Shown: positions 29,668-39,557 of the stretch, in pieces | Position numbering within the stretch: position 1 is the first letter of the stretch | Layout: every line of letters starts with the position of its first letter | Source: Pirellulales bacterium | GTDB taxonomy: Bacteria; Planctomycetota; Planctomycetia; Pirellulales; Lacipirellulaceae | Assembly: GCA_028279215.1 (NCBI GenBank) | Contig: JANQOF010000026.1 | Location: 203,550 to 267,549, forward strand | DNA: 64,000 nt | Reading direction: 5' to 3' | Notes under the pieces: model-generated | The model's database searches: none | What the model was told of the DNA's origin: nothing | What the model saw: the letters and a program-made list of their open reading frames with translations, nothing else | Position numbers and translations under genes: made by a program

Positions 29668-32517
29668 TTAACTTGCGGTCTCGGTGATAGCAGACTGCAC
29701 GCCGCTGTTTCCCGAGGCGGTTGGCCGGCCGTTGGTGCTAGAATCGCTAAGTGCCGGGCTTTCCTGTGTTTCTTCTTCCGCGCCGGGATCGCTGCCAGCC
29801 ATCAGAGCGAAGAAACAGGGCACCACCACAGTCCGCACAAAGAACGTGTCGAGCAGGACGCCGAGCGACAGCGCAAACCCCAGCTCGACCATGCCTCTTA
29901 AAGTGCCTGAAGCCATTGAGATAAACGTGCCCGCCATGATGATGCCGCAACTGGTGATGATTCCGCCAGTTTGGACCATGGCCCTACGAAGTCCGCGCCG
30001 CGGCCCGAGCTTCGCTTGCTCTTCAAATACCCTAGTCGTGAGGTAGATATTGTAATCCTGACCAACGGCAATCAGGATTACGAACAGGAAGATCGGCGCC
30101 TTCCAATCAAGTCCGTCGAAGGTGTTGCCGTAGTACCACGAGAAGAAGTACTCGGTCATGCCAATCGTCGCGAAATATGACAGCAGCACCGTGAGAATTA
30201 AGTACAGGCATACCAGTGGTCGGCGGAGGATGATCAAAATGACCGCCAACACCGCAACGACAACCCAAATCTTGATGGTGATCTCGTCGCGTGATGTCAC
30301 GTTCTCCAAGTCGCGCATCGCGGGAGTCGTGCCGATGTACTCGAACGATGCGCCTTTCCAGGCTGGCATGCCTTCGCGGAGTGTTTCCCAACTCGAGTCG
30401 CTGCCTGCGAACCAATCGGGCTTGGCTTCCGGCAGCGGCTCTCCTGCGGCAACCGGAGCGAGCCGCTCTTCAATGTCATCGACAATAGCTCGCGCCTCAC
30501 GTGAGAAGGGATCTTTGTCGAGCACCACATGTAGCTGGGTGACATCGCCTGCGTACTCGTCGGTTTCGGAAACGAATGTGCTCTTAGCCAGCGGGCTTCC
30601 GGCAACAGCCAACACGGCAGCCTCGAATCGATTTGGATCTCCGCCCACCGGTTTGTACAGGCTACGCACGTCGGTAACGCCCGGTATGTTGTACAGATAG
30701 TTGTTAAGGAAGGCGATCGAATAATTGCCGTCCTCGTTCAGTTTACCGTCAGGCAACGTGGCGACGATCGTCATGGGTGCCGTTTCGCCGGGAGCAAAGT
30801 ACTCTTGCAGCATTTCGGTGCCCTGTTTGCTCGGACGGTTGTCGGCCAGATCGTTGACAAAGTCGTGCGTGACCTCGACGTTCAACCCCTCCAACATGAA
30901 CACTGCCGCGGCACCGAATGCCAACCAGAGAATGAGGCCCGGGCGACGGAGCACCTGACAGGCAACCCAATCCCACGTAGGCGAAATGCGCTTCATTTGC
31001 TCGTTGAAGCTCTCGCCCACTTGTCGGCTTTCGTCTTGCATCTTGATACCGAAGGGCCAAAACACGACCTTGCCGAACGCCCTTAAGAGAGCCGGCGCGA
31101 AGCTAATACAAGCCAGGAGCGCAATAAACAGACAAATGGCCACCACGGGACCCGAGTAGACGAACTTGCCGTACTCGGCGAAGAACATCGTCGCGAGGCC
31201 CAATATGGTAGTGAACGCGCTGGCCGCCAACGCATCGCCGACATGCGAGAGCGCCGTGCCTGATGCCTTGATGATTTCGACGCCGTGCCCCAGTTCCTCT
31301 TTGAAACGCGAGATAAGGAACAAGCAGAAGTCGGTGCCAGCCCCAAAGAGGATGACGACGACGAATATCTTGGTAGTGGTAAAGATCTTGAAGTCGCTGG
31401 TCAGGCCCCCGATGGTCACTTGGCCCGGTCCGAGGTACAGGGCCATCAGCGCCACAACATCGCTCGCTACGCTCAAGCTCACGCCGATGGTCGCCATGGG
31501 GATGATCACCAGCAGCGGCGCCCGGTAGATCATTAGCAGGCAAAGCAGAACCAAGAGCACCGTCGTGGTTTCGGTGCTCTTTAGACTTTCCTGGACCGAC
31601 GCCTGCATGTCGCCGCCAATCATCGCCGAGCCACTGAGACCGATTTCCAGTCCTTCGGGTTTGTTGGGGTCGTTACGGGCTCGCTCCACCAGTTCATTGA
31701 CCGCGTCCAAGATTGCCATGTTCTCGATGGCCATCATGTCGGTCGTTAGCGGCGCGACGACCAACACCGCGTTCCCTTCAATCTGCTTCTCTGGCCGCGC
31801 GCCTTTCTCACTCGGCACCGGCTTGCCACGGCGAGCGTTCTTGAGCATGGGACCAATAACGGGCGTTTGCTCTGTCCAAACACGGTTCGTATCGGCCGCC
31901 CACGGAAGGTCGGGAGTCACGTAGTCCACCAGGTCGCCGAGCGTTTCGATCTTCATCGCGCTCTGATTGACCGGCGGCACGTCGAACATCGCGATGGCCT
32001 TGGCGAGCAGCTTGTCGTACTGCTCGACGCTGAGCCCAAGGGAATCGTCCGGCTCTTCTGGCAGCGTATCGGCATCGGTAACCTCAGATTCGTCTGCTGT
32101 GGCCGCGCCCGGTGCTAGCAACGGAGCGTCCATCTCGACGAGTGCGGGATCGACATCAAAATCTGAGACTAACAGCTCCTTGAGCGATTCTAGATTCTTG
32201 AAGGTGTCGACACCCAACCTGCGCAGTCGATTCGCGATGTCGATGGCGAATTGCCCTTCTGGCTTGGAAAGCGCTGCGTCGGGGCGGGCAAAGACCAGCA
32301 CAATCTGGCTCTTGGTCTTCTCGTCCGGAAATGCCCTCTGTAGGAGCTCAAGGCCGCGGCGGCTGGTGGAATCGCTAGGCAAATAGTCGAAGTCGCCGTC
32401 GAGCGCCACCTGCTTCCAACTGGGAGCAATGCACTTCAAACCGACCGCCAAGACGACCCAGCCAACTAGAATCGCTAGCCAGTATCGGTTAACCCATTTT
32501 CCAAGAAGCTCGAACAT
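29668..32517 (-). CDS. MMPL/RND family membrane transporter
   Basis: About 949 residues with the internal duplication of RND proteins: one N-terminal helix, a large periplasmic loop, a block of five or six helices, then the same again. MMPL-type segments are visible, for example the Asp-containing helix KIFVVVILFGAGTDFCLFLISR and its repeat PIFLFVILIAVGQDYNIYLTTR. Members export lipids, hopanoids or drugs; the substrate here is unknown. No periplasmic adaptor or outer-membrane gene is adjacent. I chose the ATG at 32517; a GTG three codons earlier is possible. The C-terminal tail is polar and low-complexity. Confidence 0.9.
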   Translation of the reverse strand: MFELLGKWVNRYWLAILVGWVVLAVGLKCIAPSWKQVALDGDFDYLPSDSTSRRGLELLQRAFPDEKTKSQIVLVFARPDAALSKPEGQFAIDIANRLRRLGVDTFKNLESLKELLVSDFDVDPALVEMDAPLLAPGAATADESEVTDADTLPEEPDDSLGLSVEQYDKLLAKAIAMFDVPPVNQSAMKIETLGDLVDYVTPDLPWAADTNRVWTEQTPVIGPMLKNARRGKPVPSEKGARPEKQIEGNAVLVVAPLTTDMMAIENMAILDAVNELVERARNDPNKPEGLEIGLSGSAMIGGDMQASVQESLKSTETTTVLLVLLCLLMIYRAPLLVIIPMATIGVSLSVASDVVALMALYLGPGQVTIGGLTSDFKIFTTTKIFVVVILFGAGTDFCLFLISRFKEELGHGVEIIKASGTALSHVGDALAASAFTTILGLATMFFAEYGKFVYSGPVVAICLFIALLACISFAPALLRAFGKVVFWPFGIKMQDESRQVGESFNEQMKRISPTWDWVACQVLRRPGLILWLAFGAAAVFMLEGLNVEVTHDFVNDLADNRPSKQGTEMLQEYFAPGETAPMTIVATLPDGKLNEDGNYSIAFLNNYLYNIPGVTDVRSLYKPVGGDPNRFEAAVLAVAGSPLAKSTFVSETDEYAGDVTQLHVVLDKDPFSREARAIVDDIEERLAPVAAGEPLPEAKPDWFAGSDSSWETLREGMPAWKGASFEYIGTTPAMRDLENVTSRDEITIKIWVVVAVLAVILIILRRPLVCLYLILTVLLSYFATIGMTEYFFSWYYGNTFDGLDWKAPIFLFVILIAVGQDYNIYLTTRVFEEQAKLGPRRGLRRAMVQTGGIITSCGIIMAGTFISMASGTLRGMVELGFALSLGVLLDTFFVRTVVVPCFFALMAGSDPGAEEETQESPALSDSSTNGRPTASGNSGVQSAITETAS

Positions 32518-32996
32518 GAGCAGCACGCATGCAACTACGGCGGAATCCTCGACGTACGGACGGACGCGCCGCTCTCACGCAACATCGCCCGAAGTCTATG
32601 ATGGTACCTCGTTTGCGTCGAAGGGCCTAGTGGTTTACCCAACGTTCGATTGGCATGCAGAACGGCTACGCCCCAATAACGCTCACCGAATCCCGAACAC
32701 CACCAGGGCGCGAAACGTAGCGCCCATGAGACGACCCACATGCGCACGAAAAGGTGGTTGGAAAAATGGTGCGATTAGATAACATGGGGGGGGGTAAGGA
32801 AAGGGGTGGGTCGGGCTCCAATGCGTGGCCATTCAGTGCCTAGTGCATTGAGTTGACTTAACGGTTGCTAAGACACCAATCCCACGTGTTAAAATCGATG
32901 ACTCGCCGGGCAAGACAGGACGGCCCCCTCGGCTTAGTAGCTTTATCTTTCGGCAATCGGAACAGCCGAGAGCAAACACGAGAATGGTAGACAACC
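32518..32996. other. Divergent intergenic region with a G-rich tract
   Basis: About 480 bases between the minus-strand transporter and the plus-strand sulfatase; promoters for both must lie here but no convincing -35/-10 pair stands out. It contains four G-runs (32786-32794, 32803-32806, 32808-32810, 32813-32815) that could form a G-quadruplex on the plus strand. No supported gene. Confidence 0.5.
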
Positions 32997-34769
32997 ATGA
33001 TCCTGGCTCTACGCGCCGTCGGCCAGTGGCGGTTGGTATTGTTCGTCCTCTTGACCTGTGCCTGCATGGCCGACAGTTCGGTGCGTGCCGACGAGCGGCC
33101 GAACATTGTTGTCATCATGTCCGACGACGTCGGCTTCTCCGACATCGGCTGCTTCGGAGGCGAGATCGCCACACCCAATCTTGACCGGCTGGCCGATGGC
33201 GGCGTGCGATTTACCCAATTCTACAACGCGGGCCGTTGCTGCCCCACGCGGGCCAGCCTGTTGACGGGACTTTATCCGCACCAAGCGGGCATAGGTTGGA
33301 TGACCACTAATGCCGGACCCGAAGCCTACGCGGGCGACCTCAATCGACGCTGCGTCACGTTTGCCGAAGTGCTGCGCACTGCGGGTTACTCGACCTACAT
33401 GGTTGGCAAGTGGCACGTGACTCCCGGTCCAACCGAACAACAAGCCGCTGAGGGTAAGCTCGACAAACACAACTGGCCTTTGCAGCGCGGCTTCGACAAA
33501 TTCTACGGCACTATTAACGGTGCTGGCAGCTATTACGATCCCAATTCGTTGGTCGGCAATAACGAGCTCATAGTCCCCGAGAATCCCGCAACATTCTACT
33601 ACACCGACGCGATCAGCAACCATGCGTCGAGATTCATTCGCGAGCACGATCGCCAAAAGCCGTTTGTCATGTACGTGGCTTATACCGCCGGTCACTGGCC
33701 GTTGCACGCCAAGCCCACCGACATTGCCAAGTACAAGGGCCGGTACAATGGAGGTTGGGACAACCTGCGCACCGAACGGCTGGCAAAACTCAAATCGCTA
33801 GGCATCGTTGCCGACGATGTCGAATTGGCGCCGAACGTTAGCGACTGGGACGACCAAGACCGCAAAGAGTGGCAAGCGACGCGAATGGAAGTGTACGCCG
33901 CCATGATCGACTCGATGGACCAAGGCATCGGTCGAATCCTCAACACGCTTCGCAATACCGGACAGTATGACAACACACTAGTACTGTACCTCCAAGACAA
34001 CGGAGCGTGCCAGGAAGAGATGCGAAGCAAGCAAGCAAGGCAACGCCGCGAGAAGATAGAGCCGATCGAGCCAATGGCGGCCGATGCGTTGCAATTTGCC
34101 ACGGTTCCCGAGTACACCCGCTCGGGTCAGGCGACACAATGGGGCCGCGGTGTGATTCCGGGGCCGGCGAACACGTACATCGAAGTCGGCCGTGAGTGGG
34201 CCAATGCCTCGAATACTCCGTTTCGTCTGTTCAAGCACTTCGTCCACGAAGGAGGCATCGCAACGCCGCTTATTGCCCACTGGCCCCGTGGCATCAAGCG
34301 CCGCGGCGAGCTGGAAACCCAGCCAGCCCACCTAATCGACATCATGCCAACGCTGGTTGCATTGGCAAGCGCCGAATACCCTAAAGAATTCCATGAAGGG
34401 AATGTCGGTATCCTGCCTACCGAAGGCGTGAGCCTGTTGCCGGCGTTTGCCGGCAAAGCGCTCGAGCGCAAAACACCCATTTTCTGGGAACACGAAGGCA
34501 ACCGCGCCGTCCGAGATCGCAATTGGAAACTAGTGGCGCGAGGCACGAAAGGTAATTGGCAGTTGTACAACTTGAAGAACGATCGGAGTGAACTTGAAGA
34601 TCTGGCCCGCGAGCATCCAGGGCGAGTTAGTGAACTAAGCGGCGCCTGGGACGCCTGGGCTAACCGCGCGGACGTGCTGCCGTTGACTCCGTACTGGCCG
34701 GAAGACGATGGGAACGAACAGGCAGAAAAGCAAGGCGCCGCCAAGACGAATCGCCGCTTTCTGCGATAG
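32997..34769 (+). CDS. Secreted arylsulfatase-like sulfatase
   Basis: A 590-residue alkaline-phosphatase-superfamily hydrolase. The signal peptide covers about residues 1-31. The metal-binding start RPNIVVIMSDDVGFSDIG follows, then the formylglycine signature CCPTRASLLTG with Cys81 in the C-x-P-x-R position, and VGKWHV. A C-terminal HEGNRAVRDRNWKLVA segment is typical of arylsulfatase A-like enzymes. It would remove sulfate esters from polysaccharides outside the cytoplasm. Planctomycetes encode many such genes; no sugar-active gene is adjacent, so the target glycan cannot be guessed. Its stop is one base from the stop of the convergent J-domain gene. Confidence 0.93.
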   Translation: MILALRAVGQWRLVLFVLLTCACMADSSVRADERPNIVVIMSDDVGFSDIGCFGGEIATPNLDRLADGGVRFTQFYNAGRCCPTRASLLTGLYPHQAGIGWMTTNAGPEAYAGDLNRRCVTFAEVLRTAGYSTYMVGKWHVTPGPTEQQAAEGKLDKHNWPLQRGFDKFYGTINGAGSYYDPNSLVGNNELIVPENPATFYYTDAISNHASRFIREHDRQKPFVMYVAYTAGHWPLHAKPTDIAKYKGRYNGGWDNLRTERLAKLKSLGIVADDVELAPNVSDWDDQDRKEWQATRMEVYAAMIDSMDQGIGRILNTLRNTGQYDNTLVLYLQDNGACQEEMRSKQARQRREKIEPIEPMAADALQFATVPEYTRSGQATQWGRGVIPGPANTYIEVGREWANASNTPFRLFKHFVHEGGIATPLIAHWPRGIKRRGELETQPAHLIDIMPTLVALASAEYPKEFHEGNVGILPTEGVSLLPAFAGKALERKTPIFWEHEGNRAVRDRNWKLVARGTKGNWQLYNLKNDRSELEDLAREHPGRVSELSGAWDAWANRADVLPLTPYWPEDDGNEQAEKQGAAKTNRRFLR

Positions 34770-34770
34770 T

Positions 34771-35589
34771 TCATCGCCACGGCAGCCAGTCCCGCCAACT
34801 GGCAACGCCTTCCACTCGGCTCATCTGCGGAAGTTGCGACAGCTTCTGCCGCAACGGTTGGCTCACTTGCGTGCCACGCAGGTCGAGGTACCGCAGGTTG
34901 CTCGATGCGGTAACTTTCAATATTCCTGTATCGCCAACGTTGGTGTTTGTAACGCGCAACACCTCCAGGTATTGCAACCCTTCTGAGTGCTCCGCCAGTT
35001 CAATCATCTCGCGGTCACCAACTTCGCGTTCAGAGAGATCGATTTCGACTAAGCGATCGGCGATTTCCGTGAAGTCGGACCCTACCGTATCCTCCAGCCA
35101 ATCGAGGTGCTGCACCTCGACGGATCCGCCCCACGACTCCACCAGCTGAAGAATCTCACGTTGAGCAACGTACAACGGCATTTGTAGGCCGATCCATGGC
35201 AGCCGTTTCCCGTTACGCTGAGCAAATGTGAGTGCTTCATCGAATGCATCCTGAAGCGCCTGAAATTGCTTTGCGTCGCCACCTTTATCGGGATGCGCCT
35301 GCATCACCTTCTCGCGATACGCCTGCTTGACGTCGTCCGGCGTCACCGGCAGCGATAACCCGAGCCGCGCCAGAAAGGGTTTCTTCCGTCGGCCCCTCTT
35401 TACAACGTCGGCATTTCGCTCGATGGCGGCATTCAGCGCGGCGGAAGCTGGGTTTTTTTCGGAGTCGGGCATGGCTGGTATCGTTGGGGGCAGACGGCCT
35501 ATCCATCCGATTATACACAGCCCTGCCAAGATGAATGGTATTCCAGCGAACCACAAGTTACGTTTATCAGTACAGTCCCTGAATCCCAT
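34771..35589 (-). CDS. Membrane-anchored J-domain protein with leucine-rich tail
   Basis: About 272 residues. Residues 12-30 form a membrane helix, residues 75-125 a DnaJ-type J domain with the HPD tripeptide at 99-101 (AHPDKGGDAKQ), and the C-terminal 110 residues hold short leucine-rich repeats (LQYLEVLRVTNTNVG, LRYLDLRGTQVS). It presumably recruits DnaK to the membrane or to a partner recognised by the repeats. The open frame continues another 1.9 kb upstream, antisense to two other genes, but that part lacks real domains. A start at 35472 would drop the helix; I prefer 35589, which leaves only 15 bases to the divergent gene. Confidence 0.75.
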   Translation of the reverse strand: MGFRDCTDKRNLWFAGIPFILAGLCIIGWIGRLPPTIPAMPDSEKNPASAALNAAIERNADVVKRGRRKKPFLARLGLSLPVTPDDVKQAYREKVMQAHPDKGGDAKQFQALQDAFDEALTFAQRNGKRLPWIGLQMPLYVAQREILQLVESWGGSVEVQHLDWLEDTVGSDFTEIADRLVEIDLSEREVGDREMIELAEHSEGLQYLEVLRVTNTNVGDTGILKVTASSNLRYLDLRGTQVSQPLRQKLSQLPQMSRVEGVASWRDWLPWR

Positions 35590-35604
35590 GCCCCCAAAAG
35601 TGCC

Positions 35605-36750
35605 ATGACTCAGTCCGACTCGAACCCGCCAGGCGCCAGTAGCGTGCATGATTACCTGATTTACTCGCTTAGTTTGCCCGAACGAGCTTTGCGTTCGACC
35701 GCCGGCGTGGCTGGCGGGGTTGTCCGCGAGGGCGCCAACTTGCTGGTGCCGCGGGCGTTTCGCTCGAGCAAAAGCTACGAAGTCCTTGTGCAACAGGGGC
35801 TCGATTTCCTCACTGACGATATCGGCGGTGTGTGTCGCCCAGGTGCCCAGAGCGACGATCCAGCCATCGAGGGCTACGTAGCCAAGAAGGCGGTGGGCGG
35901 ATTCGTCGAAATGGCCAGCATGGCCACGCTGCACGTTTCGCCGGTATTGCTGCTGGCGGTGGTGAGCGATGTCGCATACGGCTCGCAAACCTACCTCAAC
36001 GAACTGGCCACCGAACTCAAACGCGAGGGCGTGATCGCCGAGGAGTCGACCATCGATCACGCCAGCGACCTGCTCGAAGCGGTTCGCGAGTCGTCCGCCA
36101 CCGGCGCCACGGTGTTCGATACGCCGCCGCTGTCGGTCGACGGAATTTCTGATGCCATCAAGCAAACGACTTCGTCGGTCAGTAAGATCGATCCCAGCAA
36201 GGTGCTGCCCGCCGCGGAAATCGATCGACTGTGGCAGGAAATGCAGGAAGTAGCGAACGAAGAAGAGGTGAGTCTGTTGGAAGTATCCGGCGCGATGACC
36301 ATGTTTGCGCTCAATCGCGTCGGCAACGTGGGGCAAGGCGCACTGTCCGGGGTGACCATTGCCGGCACCTTGTTTGATCGACACGTCGTCGATCATTATC
36401 GAACTGCCCTCACCGAGTTGCACACGCGCGGTTACTACACCACGCTTTCGGAAGTTAGCCAGCCATACATCTCGGCGGTGTGGGACAACTTCTCCACCGA
36501 CCGCACCACGATCACCGAGGACTTGCTCAACGGCAAACTGGTGGGCGGGGCTGCCGCGACGGTCGGTAAGTGGTTGGGTATGACCGAGCAACAGGAGGAA
36601 AACACGGCCCCGGGACCAACGCCCGCTGCAGCTCCGCCGAAACCAACACGCACCCAAGACTCCATCAATCTCTCGTCTCTCCCGGTGCCCGATTCCACAC
36701 TCCACTTGTCCGATCCGCCTCCGCAACCTGATGACGACCGAGATCAATGA
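35605..36750 (+). CDS. Conserved-looking hypothetical protein with hydrophobic centre
   Basis: A 381-residue protein I do not recognise. It is Ala/Gly/Val rich with amphipathic or weakly hydrophobic helices around residues 95-125 (ATLHVSPVLLLAVVSDVAYG) and 225-255, and a Pro-rich disordered tail from about residue 335. No signal peptide. It starts 15 bases from the divergent J-domain gene and overlaps the amidase gene by 20 bases, so it is probably co-transcribed with the latter. Codon use matches the neighbours and the frame is uninterrupted, so I take it as real. Confidence 0.7.
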   Translation: MTQSDSNPPGASSVHDYLIYSLSLPERALRSTAGVAGGVVREGANLLVPRAFRSSKSYEVLVQQGLDFLTDDIGGVCRPGAQSDDPAIEGYVAKKAVGGFVEMASMATLHVSPVLLLAVVSDVAYGSQTYLNELATELKREGVIAEESTIDHASDLLEAVRESSATGATVFDTPPLSVDGISDAIKQTTSSVSKIDPSKVLPAAEIDRLWQEMQEVANEEEVSLLEVSGAMTMFALNRVGNVGQGALSGVTIAGTLFDRHVVDHYRTALTELHTRGYYTTLSEVSQPYISAVWDNFSTDRTTITEDLLNGKLVGGAAATVGKWLGMTEQQEENTAPGPTPAAAPPKPTRTQDSINLSSLPVPDSTLHLSDPPPQPDDDRDQ

Positions 36751-38302
36751 AACACAGTTCACCGAGCATGGAATCGCTGAACTTGCACGTCTACTGGCAG
36801 CAGGCGAGGTTAGCTCTGCCGACTTGGTCGAGGTGCTCATCGCTCGTATTGATGCCGTCCAGCCGCAGTTGAATGCGATGACTGTCATGCGGCTGGACGA
36901 AGCCCGTCGAGCGGCGGTCGAGGCCGATCGACTGCTCGCCGATGCCCGCGCTACCGGAGCGACTCCGCCACCACTGTGCGGGGTGCCCATCACCGTCAAA
37001 GACTGCTTTAACCTGGTGGGCACAACCAACTCTCTTGGCATCGAGCGGATCAACCACGCACCGGCGACCGAAGATGCGGTGTTAGTGTCGCGGCTGCGTA
37101 AGGCTGGTGCGATTGTGCTTGGAAAAACAAACATCCCGCAGTTAATGCTCCTCCACTGTTGCGACAATCCCCTGTTTGGGCGAACGCTGCATCCGGTCGA
37201 CTCCGCCCGCGGCCCGGGCGGCAGCAGTGGGGGCGAAGCGGCCATCGTCGCGGCAGGCGCCTCGTCATGCGGACTCGCCAGCGACCTGGGCGGTAGCATT
37301 CGCCAGCCCGCCCATGCCTGCGGGCTGGTTGGTTTCAAACCTACCAGCGGACGTACGTCTGGTGTTGGCGGCAATCGGGGACTCGCCGGTATGGACGCCA
37401 TCCGTATCGACGCAGGCCCCATTGCTCGCACCGTCGACGACGCCGACGTCGCCATGCGGGCAATGCTTCCACTCGATGCCGCGCAATGCGCGCCCGACGA
37501 ATCGTACAAGCCATGGACGGATTATCGCGCGGTGGCCATCGAGAATCTCTCGATCGCTACCGCCGAAACCGACCATTGGTTCCACCCTGCGCCAACCTGC
37601 CGTCGCGCCGTGGACGAAGCCGGAATGGCGCTGGTCGCCGCAGGCACAAACGTGACCAAGGTGGAACTCACCGACATGAAACACGCTATGCGAGTGTACT
37701 TTGGCTTGGTTGGTGCCGACGGTTTTCGCTCCGTTCGTCGTATGTTGCGCGGCAGCCGCGTCGACTGGCAAGTTCGACGACAGGTTTGGTTTGCTGGCAT
37801 GCCGCAGCCGCTCCGCTGGGTTGCTGCCGCGGCGCTGCGCTTGTTCGGCCAGCCTTCGCTATCTCGTTTGCTAAGCCTCGTAGGTCCCAAGTCGGCCGAT
37901 TTGTATTGGCAACTGAACTGCGAAGCCAAACAGTACCGCAAGAAGTTCTGGCAGGATCTCGACGCACAAGCAGGACGCCCGATCGACGCGGTTGTACTTC
38001 CACCTCACGCCCTGCCCGCACTTCGGCACGGTACGGCGCTCGACTTGCTTGCGGCTGCTTCTTACTGCTACCTCGGGAATCTGCTCGGCGCGCCGGCCGG
38101 CGTAGTGCCATGGACCACGATTCGCAACGACGAACAACACTACCCCCACCGCAACCGGTTTGACTTGGTGATGCACTTGGCACGACGCACGATGGAAAAC
38201 AGCGCCGGGCTGCCAATCGGTGTACAGGTGCTCGCCCGACCGTGGCGCGACGATGTGGCGCTAGCGGTAATGGCGGCGCTCGAAAGGGCCGCACCCGCCT
38301 GA
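36731..38302 (+). CDS. Amidase signature family amidohydrolase
   Basis: A 523-residue enzyme with the Ser-cisSer-Lys triad of the amidase signature family: Lys90 in PITVKDCF, Ser165 in GPGGSSGGE and nucleophile Ser189 in DLGGSIRQPA. It hydrolyses a carboxylic amide; the substrate is not predictable. The order of motifs and the FKPTSGR loop resemble fatty-acid-amide-hydrolase-like members more than the GatA subunit, and no gatB or gatC gene is nearby. It overlaps the upstream gene by 20 bases. Confidence 0.9.
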   Translation: MTTEINETQFTEHGIAELARLLAAGEVSSADLVEVLIARIDAVQPQLNAMTVMRLDEARRAAVEADRLLADARATGATPPPLCGVPITVKDCFNLVGTTNSLGIERINHAPATEDAVLVSRLRKAGAIVLGKTNIPQLMLLHCCDNPLFGRTLHPVDSARGPGGSSGGEAAIVAAGASSCGLASDLGGSIRQPAHACGLVGFKPTSGRTSGVGGNRGLAGMDAIRIDAGPIARTVDDADVAMRAMLPLDAAQCAPDESYKPWTDYRAVAIENLSIATAETDHWFHPAPTCRRAVDEAGMALVAAGTNVTKVELTDMKHAMRVYFGLVGADGFRSVRRMLRGSRVDWQVRRQVWFAGMPQPLRWVAAAALRLFGQPSLSRLLSLVGPKSADLYWQLNCEAKQYRKKFWQDLDAQAGRPIDAVVLPPHALPALRHGTALDLLAAASYCYLGNLLGAPAGVVPWTTIRNDEQHYPHRNRFDLVMHLARRTMENSAGLPIGVQVLARPWRDDVALAVMAALERAAPA

Positions 38303-38318
38303 AGCTACCCATCGACAC

Positions 38319-38738
38319 CTACTCTCCCCAAAGCGTGGCGACGATCCGCCGCGAGGTCGCCCGATTGCGATGCTCCACCAGGTAGATCCCCTGCCAGGTG
38401 CCCAATGCCAATCGCCCGTTCCGCACCGGAAGCGTCAGCGACGCACCTAGCAGCGAGCTCTTCACATGGGCCGGCATGTCATCTGGGCCCTCGCAAGTGT
38501 GGATGTATGGAAACGACTCAGGGGCAATCGAGTTCATCGATGCCTCCAGGTCGACCTGCACATCGGGGTCGGCGTTCTCGTTCAGCGTTAAACTGGCCGA
38601 TGTGTGCTGCAGCAAGAGATGCAGCAAGCCGACTTCCATTCGATCGATCTCCGGCAACTGCCGAACAACCTCACTCGTAATCAGGTGAAATCCACGACTT
38701 CGACGCGAAAACTCAAGCACATGTTGTGTCCACGGCAT
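38319..38738 (-). CDS. YjbQ/UPF0047 family protein
   Basis: A 139-residue single-domain protein of the YjbQ family, a small beta-sandwich; some members have weak thiamine-phosphate synthase activity but the physiological role is unsettled. Family marks: LLLQHTSASLTLNENADPDV, the AHVKSSLLGASLTLPVRNGRL region, and GTWQGIYLVEHR near the end. The start at 38738 has an AAGAGAGA site; the longer frame upstream is not supported. It converges on the amidase gene. Confidence 0.92.
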   Translation of the reverse strand: MPWTQHVLEFSRRSRGFHLITSEVVRQLPEIDRMEVGLLHLLLQHTSASLTLNENADPDVQVDLEASMNSIAPESFPYIHTCEGPDDMPAHVKSSLLGASLTLPVRNGRLALGTWQGIYLVEHRNRATSRRIVATLWGE

Positions 38739-38982
38739 GGTGATCTCTCTTCGGTATGACGCAGCGATTGGGTGGTGGTGACGGCAGTCGATTGTGGTGC
38801 GGTCGGCTGCCAAACGCTGGACGTTTCTGTGCAAACACCCTAAAATTCCCCAATCGACAGAAATATCAATGGCGAACGTTTACCCAAGAGGGTCTAAATT
38901 GGGTATTCTTCTCCATCCATCATGGCTTACCAGCACCCTGCAAAAATTGCGAAAAACTCGCAAAAAGGCCCCTTGCGAAAAC

Positions 38983-39011
38983 TTGACATCTGCATTTGGC
39001 CAGTAATAATC
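38983..39011 (+). promoter_or_regulatory. Candidate sigma-70 promoter for the small protein gene
   Basis: A perfect TTGACA at 38983-38988 is followed after 15-17 bases by TAATAAT, about 130 bases before the gene at 39140. Spacing is slightly short if the first TAATAA is used. The rest of the 400-base gap (38739-39139) shows no gene. Confidence 0.45.
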
Positions 39012-39139
39012 GTGCGATCAAGTTAATCAATTCTTAATCCCCTTGCGGCGTTGAGCGGTCACCCCGTCGGCTGTAAGGGACTTAGTAAGGTTGGCCCCCG
39101 CCTTCCCGCCAACCTCCTGGTAGATTGTGAGAGTGAATT

Positions 39140-39370
39140 ATGCCCGATCCGAAGCTAGAAAACGTATTTGAAGCAATCCTAAAGTACGGCCACGACGAGG
39201 ATTTCGTGCCTCGTACCGACGATACATTCCAACCTACGACCGCGCCAGCCGGCTCGGCCGAAAAACTGGAAATCCTCGCCGAGCGCGTCCGCCAGGGATT
39301 CCCCCTTTGGCACGACGAGGATCGCTTCGACTACAGCGGCCTCACCGGTGCGGTACGACCGCGCGACTGA
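39140..39370 (+). CDS. Small acidic hypothetical protein
   Basis: A 76-residue soluble protein, acidic, with a C-terminal block QGFPLWHDEDRFDYSGLTG that resembles short conserved planctomycete proteins I have seen without known function. A GAGAG site lies about 8 bases upstream, a plausible promoter at 38983 and a hairpin terminator at 39411, so it looks like a complete monocistronic unit. Confidence 0.65.
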   Translation: MPDPKLENVFEAILKYGHDEDFVPRTDDTFQPTTAPAGSAEKLEILAERVRQGFPLWHDEDRFDYSGLTGAVRPRD

Positions 39371-39410
39371 TCCCCGAACCCCAACACGCAAGTCCACCCG
39401 AAGCCGCCGC

Positions 39411-39436
39411 AGCCACCTTGGTTGCGGTGGCTTTTT
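39411..39436 (+). terminator. Intrinsic terminator after the small protein gene
   Basis: AGCCACC (39411-39417) pairs with GGTGGCT (39426-39432) around TTGGTTGC, followed directly by a run of T. It lies 40 bases after the stop at 39370. Confidence 0.75.
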
Positions 39437-39557
39437 CGTGCGCGGCCCGGCAAGGGTGTCGCTTGGCCCATCGATTCACGCCGCCAACCGGTAGCCACCG
39501 CGTGCCCAATAGTCCATTTTGTCCCGCATGCAGGAAAACGATTCTAGGGGACTTTAT

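Noticed and set aside
35590..37509. Long N-terminal extension of the J-domain frame
   Set aside because: It runs antisense through the unknown gene and amidase; recognisable protein features begin only at about 35589.
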